Positions 11,385 to 22,774 of a stretch of 64,000 bases of DNA are shown piece after piece. The position numbers were made by a program, and so were the translations under genes. Source of the stretch: Dendrocalamus latiflorus (Eukaryota > Streptophyta > Magnoliopsida > Poales > Poaceae). Numbering within the stretch: position 1 is the first letter of the stretch; every line of letters begins with the position of its first letter. A model generated the notes under the pieces. The model did not search any database. It was not told the DNA's origin and saw only the letters and a program-made list of their open reading frames with translations. The stretch lies in NCBI GenBank assembly GCA_017311315.1, contig CM029666.1, positions 2,968,871-3,032,870 of the forward strand. Direction: 5' to 3'.

Positions 11385-11567
11385 TATTGCAAGAAATTAG
11401 GACAAGTGATTGAGAGAAAATGATGTTTTCATTTATCAATCTGTTAATCTGTACATTGCTTTATATAGGTGATGAATGGGTGGCATAAAAGGTGCCTTTA
11501 CATAAAGGCATCTGTCCCTTTTGCTATAACTGTACATTGGGCAGTTGATTGTAACTGGTGTTTAACA
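11385..11567 (-). repeat. Copia 5' LTR
   Basis: The 183-bp partner of the left LTR. It holds the TATA-like TTTATATAGG in plus reading and ends next to the CGGCG target duplication. Confidence 0.93.
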
Positions 11568-12679
11568 CGGCGCACGTAGGTCGCGTAGTTGGCGAAGGGT
11601 CCACAGGTCGCGATAACCTATGATTTCTATGTGGCGGGAATTTAATTTTTATTGGGTGGTTGAATTAATTAGGCTCTGTGATCAGGTGGATGACAGTATG
11701 GACCCGCTCGTCCGTGGCGTAACGATGAGCATCAGCCAGATCTGCAACTGGGTCCCAGTTGTCGGTGTTGTAAATCTTGATCACTCCATAGGCAAACGAA
11801 CTATCCATATTTGTATTCGGTACAATATGTAGTTTAGATTTACCCATTAGATTTATAATTCTTTTCTATTTGAACTCACAAAAAAAATACGGCCACAAAT
11901 GTAGCTTAGGTTTTCCCAAGCGAACCAAACTCTTTTATATATGAATTTGAATTCGAATATGCCAACACTGCCCACCGGAGAATTTGTGTCCCTACCCTCA
12001 CCTATAACGTATCACCGTCGATGTCAAGGTTGTCCCCGTCAAGCATCGCGAAGTTGACGATGAAATTGTGTAAAGCCATAGTTCACTATAACTTTCTTCT
12101 GTGTGTCTAGATCGTAGCTTGGCACGTTCAACAGGATGCGCCACTTATTCTTCCAAATGTCAAATGCGCGCTTGATCACATTGCGCAGGGGGGAGTGGTG
12201 GTAGTTAAATCACATATTGCTGCAAAGCCCACGAATGCAATACCAAACTTCTCTTTTTCTTTCCCATTGCGCATATCGCAGAATGTGGCACGAATATGAA
12301 TGGAATGTTGTACTACAATTGGTAAACAAACTCAAATTATTATCACAACCAAGTACCACAAATCAGTTTGTAGCCGGAGCCACAGAGAACTCTCTGGACA
12401 CAACACAATTCAGACTAAAGTAAAGTAATAAGCGCATGACGTAGTAAGCATGAAAAATATGGAAGTAAATGAAATTACAATACGATAGTAACATCAAAAC
12501 AGAGCAGGAGGGGTTGTTGCACACTTTTTGAGAGTAGAGGTGGGAATTGAGAGTTTTTTCCTTTTGATTGCAACTTGGAATTGCAATATATCTTTTTGAT
12601 CGAACATCTGATCTATGATCTATTTGCACCATTGTATTCCAAATTACAAGTTTAACAAAACAAGATGCATATTGGATAT
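11568..12679. other. Stretch between copia and gypsy elements
   Basis: Mostly unassigned. A 60-codon minus-strand frame at 11665-11847 has no recognised domain. A transposase relic is listed separately. I see no promoter or complete gene. Confidence 0.5.
12039..12209 (-). pseudogene. PIF/Harbinger transposase C-terminal fragment
   Basis: Minus-strand translation reads SPLRNVIKRAFDIWKNKW and then LLNVPSYDLDTQKKVIV, followed by a TGA at 12039-12041. This matches the end of the DDE domain of PIF/HARBI1-like nucleases, where LRNVIER.FG.WK.RW and a following NF.R element are diagnostic. The catalytic upstream part is not readable. It is a relic that may once have come from the kind of element that mobilises TAA-flanked MITEs such as those in this window; that link is inference. 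Confidence 0.6.
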
Positions 12680-12922
12680 TGTTGCAGCTACAGGCCAAAC
12701 AGTAAACTGGGAGAGTAGTGAAGTAGTTGTGATGGATGAGCTATCCTTGCCCTTCTCCATGTCCAGGGCGTATATATATACACCCATAAAGCATGATTAC
12801 AATACTATCCTCACAGTTGTGCTCCCCATAGAGAGGCATACATGTCATTACACATATCTCGCTGGGCCTTATAGCCCCCCAAATAGGTTGGATAAGCTTA
12901 GGTGGGTGCCATCCCTAGTACA
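12680..12922 (-). repeat. Gypsy LTR (left)
   Basis: It aligns along its length with 16559-16789. Shared words include GGAGAGTAGTG, GTAGTTGTGATGGAT and TACATGTCATTACACATAT. There are several small indels. Confidence 0.9.
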
Positions 12923-13674
12923 AGGGCCTCTTATGGTAAAGGGCTTTCTCACGGGCCGAAACCATGCCGCCAAGCCGTTTGGCCCTCTCCATCCCCACGG
13001 CCTGTGTTGCAATTAATCGTGGGCTTTTTGGCCTCTGATCGTGCTGAAGCTTGATCGGGGTCATATAGCCGTTCCACGCCTAGTGGGACATACGGCCGTG
13101 TGTGGTTGGCGCATCATGCATTGTCGGTTGAAGTCTGACCGGGGTCGTGTAGGCGTTTCTTGCGTCACGGGACATGCGGCCGTGTGTGGTTGGCACGTCG
13201 TGCGCTGCCAATTTTTGCTAGTTACGTTTCCCATCCATGGAGGAGTCCAACAGGCTTTAAAGCCGTGGTGGCTGTCGTGTCGCTGCTCCCTGCGCTTGAC
13301 CTGCTGTGACAGTAGTGCTTTTTCACCACCGCTCCACCGCGTGTTGTTGCCATATATGCCGGTCGTTGCCGCCGTCCATTGCTGCCCCATATCCCCCCCG
13401 GCTGGTGCCAGTCGGAACACCGTGCCTGAATAGCCCCACCGGAAGCACACCCTCCATTGTCACCGGCCATCTCGCCAAGGACTGTAGCAAAATGGCTCGT
13501 GATGAGGAGTGTTCCCATCGACCAAGTGGCGACGTGTCATCGAGCCATGGTGGCTCTTCCAGGCACCAAGGGTCGTTGACGATCGAGGCGGAGTATGAGT
13601 TGATTGGGCGTGACCTGTCGACGGCTAACAAATGGTGGAATATGGTGAGGAAGTTGAATGGCATGTGCACGAAT

Positions 13675-16540
13675 CTACTGGGCATAGCCTGGCGACCGAG
13701 GAGACAATCTGGTCACTGGTCCGTGAGAGGAAGATCTCGGACTGTGACGCAGTTCGGCTGCTCTCCACTGACGAGACGGAGCCCATCCAACAGAGTCGGA
13801 GGTAGTGGTCTTCGTCGCCAATCTGGAGGCTAGGCTCCGGTTTCCCTCAGCGATGTTTGTCTGGCTCCGCAGTGCAGTGAAATCGATGCACATACACCAT
13901 GTGCCACTCGCTTTTTTGACCAGCACCAAATTTGCGAGCCACTCCTAGTGATGCACCTTGCGGATGACTTTGGACTGGAGTAGCCTCGCAACCTCTGCTT
14001 TGGTAGCCTACTAGCGCTCGAGGGACATGCGTCGGAGCCTTTGCCTGACTGGTTAACATCAGGGCAAACCATGAGGCTATGCTCGATGATAGCGCGGTCC
14101 ACCCCCTTGATATCGGCTGGTGACCATGCGAAGCCATCCGCGTTGTCACGAAGAACGCAGAGTAGGGTCTACTCAACCTCTAAAGGGAGGCCCTCGCCAA
14201 TGGAAACTTGTTGGTCCACGTTATGCAGGGAGATTCTCTTGACTCCACCGTCAGGCCTGAGCTTGGGCGTCCATGCCGGGGAGGAGGGCGTGCCTGCGCC
14301 GAGGGTGTCCCTAACGGCGTGTACCTTTCGGAGGGGACCTCGCACACCAAGTTCTATCTGGCGGGCAAGGTCTTGGTCTCCGAATACGGTAGCAATGCCC
14401 TGTAGACCCAGAAGTTTCATGGACAGGAAGTTGTCGTGCAGAACCGCCCCAAAAGCGTTGAGGGTCGAGCGTTCAAGGATAGCGTTGTATAGGTAGGAAA
14501 GGTCAACGACGTCAAAGGTGACATCCACACTTCTCGCTTGATCACCTTGCTTGATGTAGGGCTTTCAGTGGTTGATCCTCGAAACCCTGGAGTAGGATCC
14601 CCAGAGGCCTGAGCCTACTGCGGGGGATTCCCATTTGGTCGAAGGCCTCGCGCATAAAATGTCAGCAGCGCTACCCCCGTCGACTAGAACACGCTTAACG
14701 TCGCATCCAGCGATGGCGGGCTGGGTCACCAGGGGATCCTGGTGAGGAAAGTCGACTTCGTCCGCATTGGCGATTGTGAAGGTGATGTCATTTTATGCCC
14801 AGTTCAATGGCATCTGGGCAGGGTGCGCCACCACGTGATGTAGCTGATGAGCATAAGCCTTCTGCTGCCGTGCAGATGAGAATCCCAGCGACAAACCTCT
14901 GGAGATGATGTTTATGATGTGGCTATTCCCTCCCTCGATGGACTTTATCCGTAGAAGGTCCTCCGAAGGTTGTTGTACGTGGGCCACCGCTGGGGTCCTC
15001 GCTTCCAGGGCTCTGTCCCTGGCGATACTATGGTAGAGTGTTGCGATGGTGGGGCAGGCTCGAGTGAGGTGGTCGCCGTGCCCATGTACTTCACACCAAA
15101 TCCCGTGTTGTTGGCACTCCCCATCACCTCATGCTCCATCTTCATGGACCCGGCCTCGTCCGCTCCCCCGACCTCTGCGACCCCGTCCTCGGCCAACGGG
15201 GGTGCTATCGTTGAACCCACCTTCGATGTCAAAGACGTACCTGGCCCTTTGGGCTTTGCATTGCTTGCGAGTTGCGACTGGGGTGTCTTTTGGCGGGTCC
15301 TGCACTCGCTTGGTGTCGGAGGTGTCACCTTTGCGCCGCTGCATGTCTTTCTCTAGTCTTGCATATCCCTCCATCTTGTCGAAGAGCTTGACAATTGTCT
15401 TTATGGATTTGCGCGCATTGTATTTGGCCAGCGGCCCCAAGCGAAGGCCCCGGATTGCCACATTGATGATCGTGGTCTCATTCACTTCTTTAACCTGACA
15501 TCAAAACTTGGTGAAGTGTTTGAAGTACTCTCGGGGCTTTTATGAGGACTTCTGCTTGATGGCGAAGAGTTAGTTCACGTCGACCCGTTCGATGTAGTTA
15601 CCCTGGAAGTTGTTGTATAAGCGGTCGTGGATCTACTTCCACGCATATATGGAGTTTGGCTCTATGGTGAAGAACCAGGACAGCGCTACCCCCTGCAAGG
15701 CGAGTGGCAGTCCCTTCGCTTTGGTGGAGTCATCCCCGCTGGTGGCCTCGATGACTATCTCGTACACTCGAACGAACTCCCGAGGGTCCGTATCGTCTTT
15801 GTAGGGCTCGACGGTCGAGAACTTGAAGTCTACCGGCCACGCTGACTATTGCAGATCGGCAGAGAGTGGAGACTTCAGATCTACGCATCGGAGCACGCCG
15901 TGACCGGAGGTAGGGGCGTCGCGGCTGTTTGCTTAGTTGGGTGTGACCTCCACTACTGCCGCATGTGGTGTTTGCTGACTTCGAGCCCCTTGCAACTCCC
16001 GCCTGGCCCTCGGAGATCTGCTAGCTCACGCCGCAATGTCCCAAGGGCCGGCATCAGAGTGTCCTCTATTGTTGGGGCGGTCGCGCCCACTTGAGGGGAG
16101 ACGTGCGCTGCGATGTTGCTGGCGATAACAGCCTGCTCGTCGGAGCTATTCGGTGCGTCGGCGCGATTAGCCTCACGGCCAGCGATAAGACCGACACGAG
16201 TGTCGGGACCACCTGTTGCCCTCGTGCTACACCTAGGGTCGCTGGGCATACCCGCGCGGGTGTTGGCGCCAATGATCCCTCTGACTCAGATGCTACTGAT
16301 AGGGTCGACCATTGCACCCTCGACGGGGTCGATCGTCCTGCCCCAGCGGTCTTTGTCGACACTAGCGTTCACCGCACTGACGTCGCCATCAACGTCGGCC
16401 CCTAGTGTTGGTGCAAACGGCCCACCACCTGAGGCCCTAGCATTCGCTATCGCTGTTGCCGTGCTCTTCTTTCTTTTTGCTGTCGACGATGCCTTCTTGG
16501 GCACCATCGCCTCTCACGTCCATGGCTTGCTCTTTGTCGT
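13675..16540 (-). pseudogene. Gypsy gag-pol remnant
   Basis: Right to left: gag pieces (PALGTLRRELADLRG near 16050; an FFTIEP-type capsid segment near 15650; VNETTIINVAIRGLRLGPLA then KLFDKMEGYARLEKDMQ at 15200-15485); a protease/linker region (DVTFDVVDLSYLYNAILER at 14470-14528); and the N-terminal RT part (VLVKKASGTWCMCIDFTALR near 13900, with the usual preceding IIEHSLMVCPDV near 14080). Many frame changes and stops interrupt it, and RT catalytic residues, RNase H and integrase are absent. It cannot encode its own movement. Confidence 0.82.
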
Positions 16541-16558
16541 CCCATGGATGGCGCCAAC

Positions 16559-16789
16559 TGTTGTGGCTACAGGACAAATAGGAAACTAGGAGAGTAGTGG
16601 AGTAGTTGTGATGGATAAGCTATCCTTGCCCCTTCTCCATATCCAGGGCGCATATATATAGCATGATTACAATACTATCTTTACAGTTGTGCACCCTATA
16701 GAGGGGTATACATGTCATTACACATATTTTATTGGGCCTTATAGCCCCAATCGACCAGATGGGCTTAGGTGGGGGCCATCCCTACTACA
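16559..16789 (-). repeat. Gypsy LTR (right)
   Basis: 231-bp partner of the left LTR; the GATAT duplication follows directly. Confidence 0.9.
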
Positions 16790-19177
16790 GATATGTTTTG
16801 ACACTGTGAGTGATGTGTTATTGCACTTTTGTAACAAAGGAGAGGTGATGTGGGGGTGGACAGAAGTCAATGGTCAAGCTGACGTGAGGTGGGGTGATGG
16901 GTTTTCTTTGACGGTGGGAGGTGGATTATAGCCCATGGAGAGGGAAGGGTATAGAATAGTTATTCTATAGATGTATAGAATAGTCTTTGTATATAAGTAT
17001 GTATATATATATATGTTTAACTATATGTATATCAAATTTCACTTACAATATTACTCCAAATATGTAGTAGTATGATCAAATATATCGTATAGTTCAATGA
17101 GTTCAATAGACGATATTATCAATTTCGCCAGTATAGCCGGTATTGACCGATATTGAGCTAGTATAGTTGGCATCGAAGGTGTTACGAAATACAGATAGCG
17201 AAATGGTATTGGCCTCTAGACCATTTTAGGTGGCGAAATAGTACATACTAGCCATACCTATTGACATCGAAATGGTATTGATAAATTTGAATCGGCCTAT
17301 AAGGTGGGAATCATGGGACGATCAGATGAACAAGAATTGAAAATTTTAAATCATGTATGGTTGCCAGGTTGGACGAACGAAAAATTGAAATGGGGGGGGG
17401 GGGGGGGGAAGGTGAAAATAAGAGTGATTTTACGTGTGTTACCGAATTCTTTCCATTGAAATTTTCAATGCCCTATGTACTACATCCACTAACGCATGGG
17501 CCTACTTCCGCCAGACCTGTTCACGTCCTAGGACGGACCAGGGAAAAACCAATCCTAAACGGGGCAGGCCTGAGCCTAGCCCGATTAGGCCAAGCCCGAA
17601 GCCAATGGGCCCCGTTTTCCTTTTCCAGAATAAATAATGTTATTTAATTATTTTTTGAAATAAGGTAGTACTATTTAATTCATTTTTGATTAAGATATTG
17701 TTATGCATTATTTTATTGATGTCTTGGGGTTTTTTTTGGATTGGGCCTATAAGCCATAAATCTTGGTCCAAACCCAGAAAAATCAGGCCATGTCAAAAAA
17801 ACTCTCTAAAGAGGCCCCTAAACCCCTTCTTTAGAAGCCCTATATCAGATTTTGACACCTAGCCACCAACACCAATCTCAAAGCAATATATCTTCTTCTT
17901 CTCCATCCCAATGTCTTCTCTACCACCCTCTCTAATCTCTTTCTTCCCTGGCCCAGTCCACCAGAGCCTTGCCACGCTGCTCGCTGCATGTAGCCGTACT
18001 ACCATCCGTCGTGCCCCATCACGTTTGAGACTCAACCCATGACCTAGCGCCACTGTGAGCCTTAGCGCGCCCCGTGCCCACCACGCCTTAGGCTCGCCAT
18101 GTGCCACCTACCGAGCCTCCGCCGTCATGCCTCACCGTGCGTCGCTTGGCTTGCGGCCTACAGAGGATGCGCTGGCAGTGGGGTGAGCCAGCGAGAACAC
18201 GCATCTGGGGAATGCCTTAGCCATGGAGTATGGAGAGAGGTGTTGGAGAAGAGAAGATAATTGTTGCTTAGGGGTGAAAACGGATCGTATAATTTCTGGC
18301 CGATCCAAACAATTTTCAAATATAGGGACTGTTCTTTTCGGCTGCGGCTTATGGCTTTTGGCTGTTTACGGTACAGATTACGGAGAGACATATACTCACT
18401 TGCGATTTTGGCTGGTACAGATGTTGGACTTTTAACATGTAGATCGTTTAACTTGTAGACCCCATCTTGAGAAAATACTCTGTTTGAAAGTTAGTTACTG
18501 TAGCAAAAGCCAAAAGCCGCCGGCATGTGAGGTAAAGAACAAGCCCATAGATTCTATCAGCTTGGATATTTGTCGAATAGCACCAGATTGGAGACGAATA
18601 CGGATTTTCTTTGCTTGATACGAATGTGGATTCAACACCTCACTATCTGTCAAATATAAATACGGATCCACATTATGCTAATATTTTGGGGCCGGATATT
18701 CACAGCCTACATCCTATATTTCAGCTAAGCCCATTTACATGATACTTAATAGCCCATCATACATTAACAATACATCAATACACGAAGTTAAAGAAGAAAC
18801 CTTAGTTTATATAAAGAATTTATGAATGTTTAGATCAAATAAACTATTTATGTTTTTATTTTATTTTGTGTGTACAATTTTAAAAGGGTTTTTATGTTCC
18901 GAGAAAAAGCTAATAGTCAGTATAGTACAATTTTAGCAAAAAAATCTAAAGGCTAAAACAATAAACTTAAACAAAAATTAGTTAAAGCACCGTCGTCCCG
19001 TAGAATTTTCGGTTGTACCAGCGGGCCCGGTTACCTGTAAACATGTTTACTCGTGGCGAATCCGTGGGCCTACTTTTGCTGGTCCCATGCCAAAGCCTAC
19101 CGCGCAAAGGGAACCAAACTGGCCACCCCTGACAGAATGGCCCCACCATCCCCGCGCCGAAACCCAGTTCCCTCCGT
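16790..19177. other. Intergenic stretch, repeats only
   Basis: Contains a TA-rich stretch (16980-17040), repeated CGATATT / GGTATTG words (17110-17280), a run of 17 G (17392-17408) and a MITE listed separately. The words GGGGTGAAAACGGATC near 18270 and the text resuming after the MITE resemble a common AT-rich grass repeat that also occurs near 58630. The last 15 bases before 19168 match DNA beside H2B copy 1. Confidence 0.6.
18325..18546. mobile_element. MITE with ATA target duplication
   Basis: Ends GGGACTGTTCTTT and AAAGAACAAGCCC are imperfect inverted repeats. ATA flanks both sides (18322-18324 and 18547-18549). Inner parts CAAAAGCC and GGCTTTTG also pair. Confidence 0.7.
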
Positions 19178-19261
19178 GAATTTTTTGTACGGATAATCCC
19201 TTTTTTATTCGAAAATACATAAATATATCCGCGAGAAATTTTTTTACAAAAATAGTCTCCA

Positions 19262-19436
19262 GTCGCCGCCCCATTGGGCGACTTCTGCCTTTCGCCCAAC
19301 CGGGAGGCGACAAAATATCTGTCGCTCGGTGATTGAGCGACTGCAAGTAGTCGCTTTCCTGTTAAGCGACTGAATAGAAGTCGCCCAATGGATGGGCGAC
19401 TTATAAGCGCAGTCGCCCAATGGATGGGCGACTTTA
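19262..19436. repeat. Array of GTCGC palindromes, left end of element A
   Basis: Successive short inverted repeats built on GTCGCCC and GGGCGAC with 4-10 bp centres, for example AGTCGCCCAATGG followed by ATGGGCGACT (19396-19434). The first lies inside the TIR. Each unit could fold into a hairpin. Confidence 0.8.
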
Positions 19437-19823
19437 GTCAATCCCCGTGATTTTTTAGAGTTTTGTCAATTTTGTAGTTTTAAACTGGAAAAAAATATGG
19501 TATAGTTGTAATAAAAGGTTATGTTTATTGTATGTTGTAGGTGCATTATAAATTTTGAGAAATTTTTTTAAGAACAATTGACTGTAGAACGTTTGATATA
19601 TACATTGGTAAGTGATATTTTTATGTTACTAAGAATTAGTGTACCAAGAGTATGTTAATATTGTTAAATGACTTGCTATCTGAATCATTGAATGCGAACA
19701 CACGAGATAATAACCTTATGTGAATAGAAATAAACTTCATAACATGCCGCGTACAATTTTATTACATGCATAACATATAGCATGATATGCGACTAACCCA
19801 CCCAACTGCTCGTAACATTTTGT

Positions 19824-20433
19824 CTACTGGGTGTAACGTGGTTGTTTCCCATTTTTATCGCGCCTTGAAGATGACTCCGCTGCATCTTTTTTCCTGTCAT
19901 TCTTAGACTTGAGAGCTGCCTCACGAGCTTCAAGCTCTTCCTCCTGACGCTTGATGGCTGCTTCACGCAGACTTAGCTGCTCCCGCCTCCTTTGCAGCTC
20001 ATCCTCCTTGCCCTTCAGACAGATTTGGTCCACCCTCATGCGGCGCTCTTGCTCAAGCCGCATCTGTCGTTCCACCTCGCGAGCGTGAGTCATCTTGACA
20101 AAGTATTGTCCTTTGTTTTCCACCTTTTTTGGCCGGTTCCCTGGCCATGCCGGCGGCACCCGATCCACCCATTCGATGAACTTGCAAGACTATGTGTGGC
20201 GTGGTAGATGTCATAGATCAAGTTGAAAAACGATAACGAGAAACAAATGATTTAATTGTCGTCGTTACCACGAAGTCGTCATCCAGGTTTGGACAATTGA
20301 AGAACCTACGGCCGTAGTTGGCTCGTGGTACTGGATCCGTCCAGACGCACAACATCGTCCTAAAGCCGCAAAGGCACTTCGGGCGCTCATGCCACTCCGG
20401 CACTCCAAATGGGTCGGACTTCCAGGAAGACAT
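19824..20433 (-). CDS. zf-GRF protein with basic coiled coil (element A gene 1)
   Basis: Two exons, 20269-20433 and 19824-20180, join in frame (donor GTAACG, acceptor TTGCAAG) to give 173 residues. Exon 1 has the GRF zinc-finger signature CLCG, 22 residues, then GRRFFNCPN. The expected following Cys is not seen, and FIEWVD completes the domain after the intron. Exon 2 is a charged helix of about 75 residues (REVERQMRLEQERRMR then EEELEAREAALK), with a Lys-rich tail. GRF fingers bind single-stranded DNA or RNA in topoisomerase and nuclease proteins; in plants many are carried by transposons. An upstream in-frame Met at 20487 is possible. No stop or frameshift is seen. Confidence 0.65.
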
Positions 20434-20629
20434 TGTTGTGTGGTAGTATTGTGATGTCTTGAGGAGGAGATGTGGTATGGAAGACATATGAGGCCTTTAT
20501 GTAGGCATGTTATCTGGTGCAGTGGGCATAGTCCATGGAGAGGATCTTTTCGCTTTTCCTGGTTTCCAGTGTAGCAATAAATGGGTCTATGTAGGCTTTT
20601 CAGAGACTATAGTCTCGTAATAAATTCAT

Positions 20630-20860
20630 AGTTCGAAGTTGCCCTCTGTTGTCATCTCACTGAGCAAAGCTGCCCTCTTTTCTCCTGTCACTGAGCAAAG
20701 CTGGGTCGTGTTGTCATGTCCCTGAGCAAAGCTGCACTCTATTGACATCTAACTGAGCAAAGCTGCCCTTTTATTTCACGTCTCTGAGCAAAGCTGGCCT
20801 CTATTGTCACAACTCAGTGCAAAGCTGGCCTCTTTTGTCCAGTATGTACGCATAACTGTC
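20630..20860. repeat. 31-bp minisatellite between the divergent zf-GRF genes
   Basis: TGAGCAAAGCTG recurs at 20661, 20692, 20723, 20754 and 20785, with a variant at 20816: exactly 31 bp apart, about seven units in all. It occupies the likely shared promoter space of element A genes 1 and 2. Confidence 0.9.
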
Positions 20861-21048
20861 ATCTTTTTTTTTGTCACTGTATTAAGCTGCCCCATTTTGC
20901 TATAAGTAGCACGGTTGGAGTCCCATGACATTGTAAATCAAACAAATAAGTACCCTCTCTTTCGTGCTGAAACATACTATGTCGGAAGCCGAGGGGCCAG
21001 TGGGATTTGGGTCACCGAAGGAAGACATTCCCTTAGAAAAGGAGGGAG

Positions 21049-21593
21049 ATGTACGGTCCACAGTACCGATTGATACCAAGCCGGCGTGCTCAACCAGCGT
21101 GGCCGAAATGCAGACACAATGAGTACGCGGTCGTCCAGATCTTGGATTCCCCGAACGATGGCGGGCGACGTTTCTTCCGATGCTCACGCTCCGGGGTACA
21201 AATTAGTAATATTACATTTTTTATTGCTTATGGACCCTCGAACTTTACCGTCCATTTTTTTTGCAGAGTGCAAAATGCGACTTCTCCCGATGGATTGACC
21301 CTCCTCATGAACGGTACGTTGATCGTTATGTGGATACATTATGGGCTCGAATATGAGACTTGGAGTACCGAATGGAGAGTCTCACTGAGGAGAACAACGA
21401 CCTCCGCGAACAGATGCAACGCGAGAGGGGCAACGAGGAGGTCGTGAATATAGGAAGCTTTTATGATCCCACATGTTGCTGCGCGAACCCGAGCTGCATA
21501 TGTGCATGCCACTACAACGACGGCCAGCCACGTCCGAGGCGGCCCCCTCAGCAATTCTCCATGTGGGTGCCACGAGGCTCGTTTGGCATGTAG
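21049..21593 (+). pseudogene. zf-GRF protein with coiled coil (element A gene 2), nonsense-broken
   Basis: Exon 1 (21049-21195) and exon 2 (from 21267) join in frame across the 71-bp intron 21196-21266 (GTACAAATTAG ... TTTGCAG). The joined finger is complete: KCRHNEYAVVQ, then GGRRFFRC, then AKCDFSRWIDPP. A TGA at 21354-21356 then stops it. The frame beyond continues as a coiled coil (EYRMESLTEENNDLREQMQ) and a Cys-rich tail ending at 21593, so the TGA looks like a recent mutation. An earlier ATG near 20980 opens a different short frame. It is divergent to gene 1 across the minisatellite. Confidence 0.65.
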
Positions 21594-22048
21594 GTCACGA
21601 GGGTACCGAATGTGTCGTATTTTAGTTCATGTATTTGTTGATGTGTTGATGCTGTGGCGGTAGGACTGTTGTGTTGATGTTTTGGGTGTAGAACTTTCCA
21701 TAAATTCTGTCTGTTCATGTAGCACGGTTGCACAAGCAGGACACACTCGTATCCACGGCGCCGGCACCCTTGCACAAATCCCTTCCACGAAGCAGAGCGC
21801 ACCAATGTCTTCAACTCCCATCTGATGTCAGTGGGAGACAGGCTCCAAAGCCCTTGCACAACGACGCTGCACACCTCGGGGTCCAATGAAAAACTCTCGG
21901 TCAGCCAATGCTGCACATCTGTCATTCGAGCATTCTCGTCATCCGGAAGTACGAGAGTGACTTGCGGAAAATCGCTTAAATACACACCATTCAGACCTTC
22001 ACGAATCATTCCAACACCATAATACACTCTCAATGTAGTACTGGCCAT
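21548..22048 (-). CDS. Transposon-associated protein, N-terminal-like piece (element A gene 3)
   Basis: A 166-residue frame starting MASTTLRVYYGVGMIREG, with a segment FPQVTLVLPDDENARMTDVQ and helix-rich middle. I recognise the style of the short leading domain of plant Mutator-related proteins but cannot assign a function. The 3' end overlaps gene 2 on the opposite strand by 46 bp. No catalytic DDE motif is visible. The upstream side (22250-22440) is a long pyrimidine-rich tract, so the minus strand there is purine-rich. Confidence 0.4.
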   Translation of the reverse strand: MASTTLRVYYGVGMIREGLNGVYLSDFPQVTLVLPDDENARMTDVQHWLTESFSLDPEVCSVVVQGLWSLSPTDIRWELKTLVRSASWKGFVQGCRRRGYECVLLVQPCYMNRQNLWKVLHPKHQHNSPTATASTHQQIHELKYDTFGTLVTYMPNEPRGTHMENC

Positions 22049-22489
22049 TAATGATGTAGACCTACATGTATGATTGAAATTTACGACATGTCAAATAACA
22101 TCGTTCAACACTAAACTAAACTTTCTATACTAAAAAAGGTAGTAAAATTTCCATACTACAAAATGTATACTACATCTACAATTTTTACTAACACTAATAT
22201 TTCATCTAAATAATAGTGTAAATACAACCTAATTAACAAAAATACCTGGATCCAAATCGATGGAATAACTTGGACTCCTTCCTCCCTCACCTTCTCCTTC
22301 AACCCTGTCCTCCTCTCCTTCTCTTCTCCCCTCTCCTCCTTTTCTTCCCCTCCTCCCTCTTTTCTCCCCTTCTTTTCTTCCTCTTCCTCCTCTCTTCTTC
22401 TCTCTGGCTCTCTGCGCAGAATGAGGGAAATGAGGGAAAAGTGGTTGGTAGTGGGCGGCAGTCGGTGGAATAAGTGGATATCCACCCTT

Positions 22490-22660
22490 GTCGCCCTACC
22501 GTTGGGCGACTGCAATTTCAGTCGCTCAACCGTACAGCGACTGAAATTACAGTCGCTCAACCGTAGAGCGACTGCATAAGTCGCCCAACGGTTCAAACAT
22601 TCCCTAAATGTCGCCTCCCGGTTGGGCGAAAGGCAGAAGTCGCCCAATGGGGCGGCGACT
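22490..22660. repeat. Array of GTCGC palindromes, right end of element A
   Basis: Units GTCGCTCAACCG...AGCGAC (22520-22575) and GTCGCCCAACGG, then the TIR unit GTCGCCTCCCGGTTGGGCGA. The core word is the same as at the left end, with different centres. Confidence 0.8.
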
Positions 22661-22774
22661 GGAGACTATTTTTGTAAAAAAATTTCTCGCGGGTATATTT
22701 ATGTATTTTCGAATAAAAAAGGGATTATCCGTACAAAAAATTCTTCCCTCCGTCTCCTTCCGGTCACATTTTCG

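Larger units (their letters stand above)
4272..11567 (-). mobile_element. Ty1/copia LTR retrotransposon, complete but decayed
   Basis: It is bounded by CGGCG target duplications (4267-4271 and 11568-11572). LTRs are 4272-4652 (183 bp plus an inserted MITE) and 11385-11567 (183 bp). I count 7 differences in 183 aligned bases, about 4%, so it is fairly young. On the minus strand the LTR starts TGTTAAACACC and a purine tract AAGGGGAG lies just inside the left LTR. A primer-binding-like GTTATCAGCACC lies inside the right LTR. The order gag, protease, integrase, RT, RNase H (right to left) identifies copia. It is inserted in the distal H2B copy 1 promoter. Confidence 0.93.
12680..16789 (-). mobile_element. 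Ty3/gypsy LTR retrotransposon, heavily decayed
   Basis: It has GATAT target duplications (12675-12679 and 16790-16794) and LTRs at 12680-12922 and 16559-16789, both starting TGTTG and ending TACA or CTACA. On the minus strand the primer-binding-like GTTGGCGCCATCCATGG follows the right LTR, as in many grass gypsy elements. Internal sequence keeps gag, protease-region and the start of RT only. Length is 4.1 kb, so much of pol is deleted. Confidence 0.9.
19178..22743. mobile_element. Mutator-like TIR element carrying zf-GRF genes
   Basis: A perfect 10-bp target duplication TTCCCTCCGT (19168-19177 and 22744-22753) encloses terminal inverted repeats of about 135 bp (19178-19312 and 22609-22743) that are nearly identical and start GAATTTTTTGTACGG. 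A 9-11 bp duplication and long TIRs are Mutator features. No MULE transposase catalytic domain is readable, so I infer a non-autonomous element. It holds three gene-like pieces and a minisatellite, and sits in the H2B copy 2 promoter. Confidence 0.88.

Noticed and set aside
17392..17408. Run of 17 G as a possible functional quadruplex
   Set aside because: A plain homopolymer without loops in a repeat-rich spacer; likely slippage and of uncertain length.
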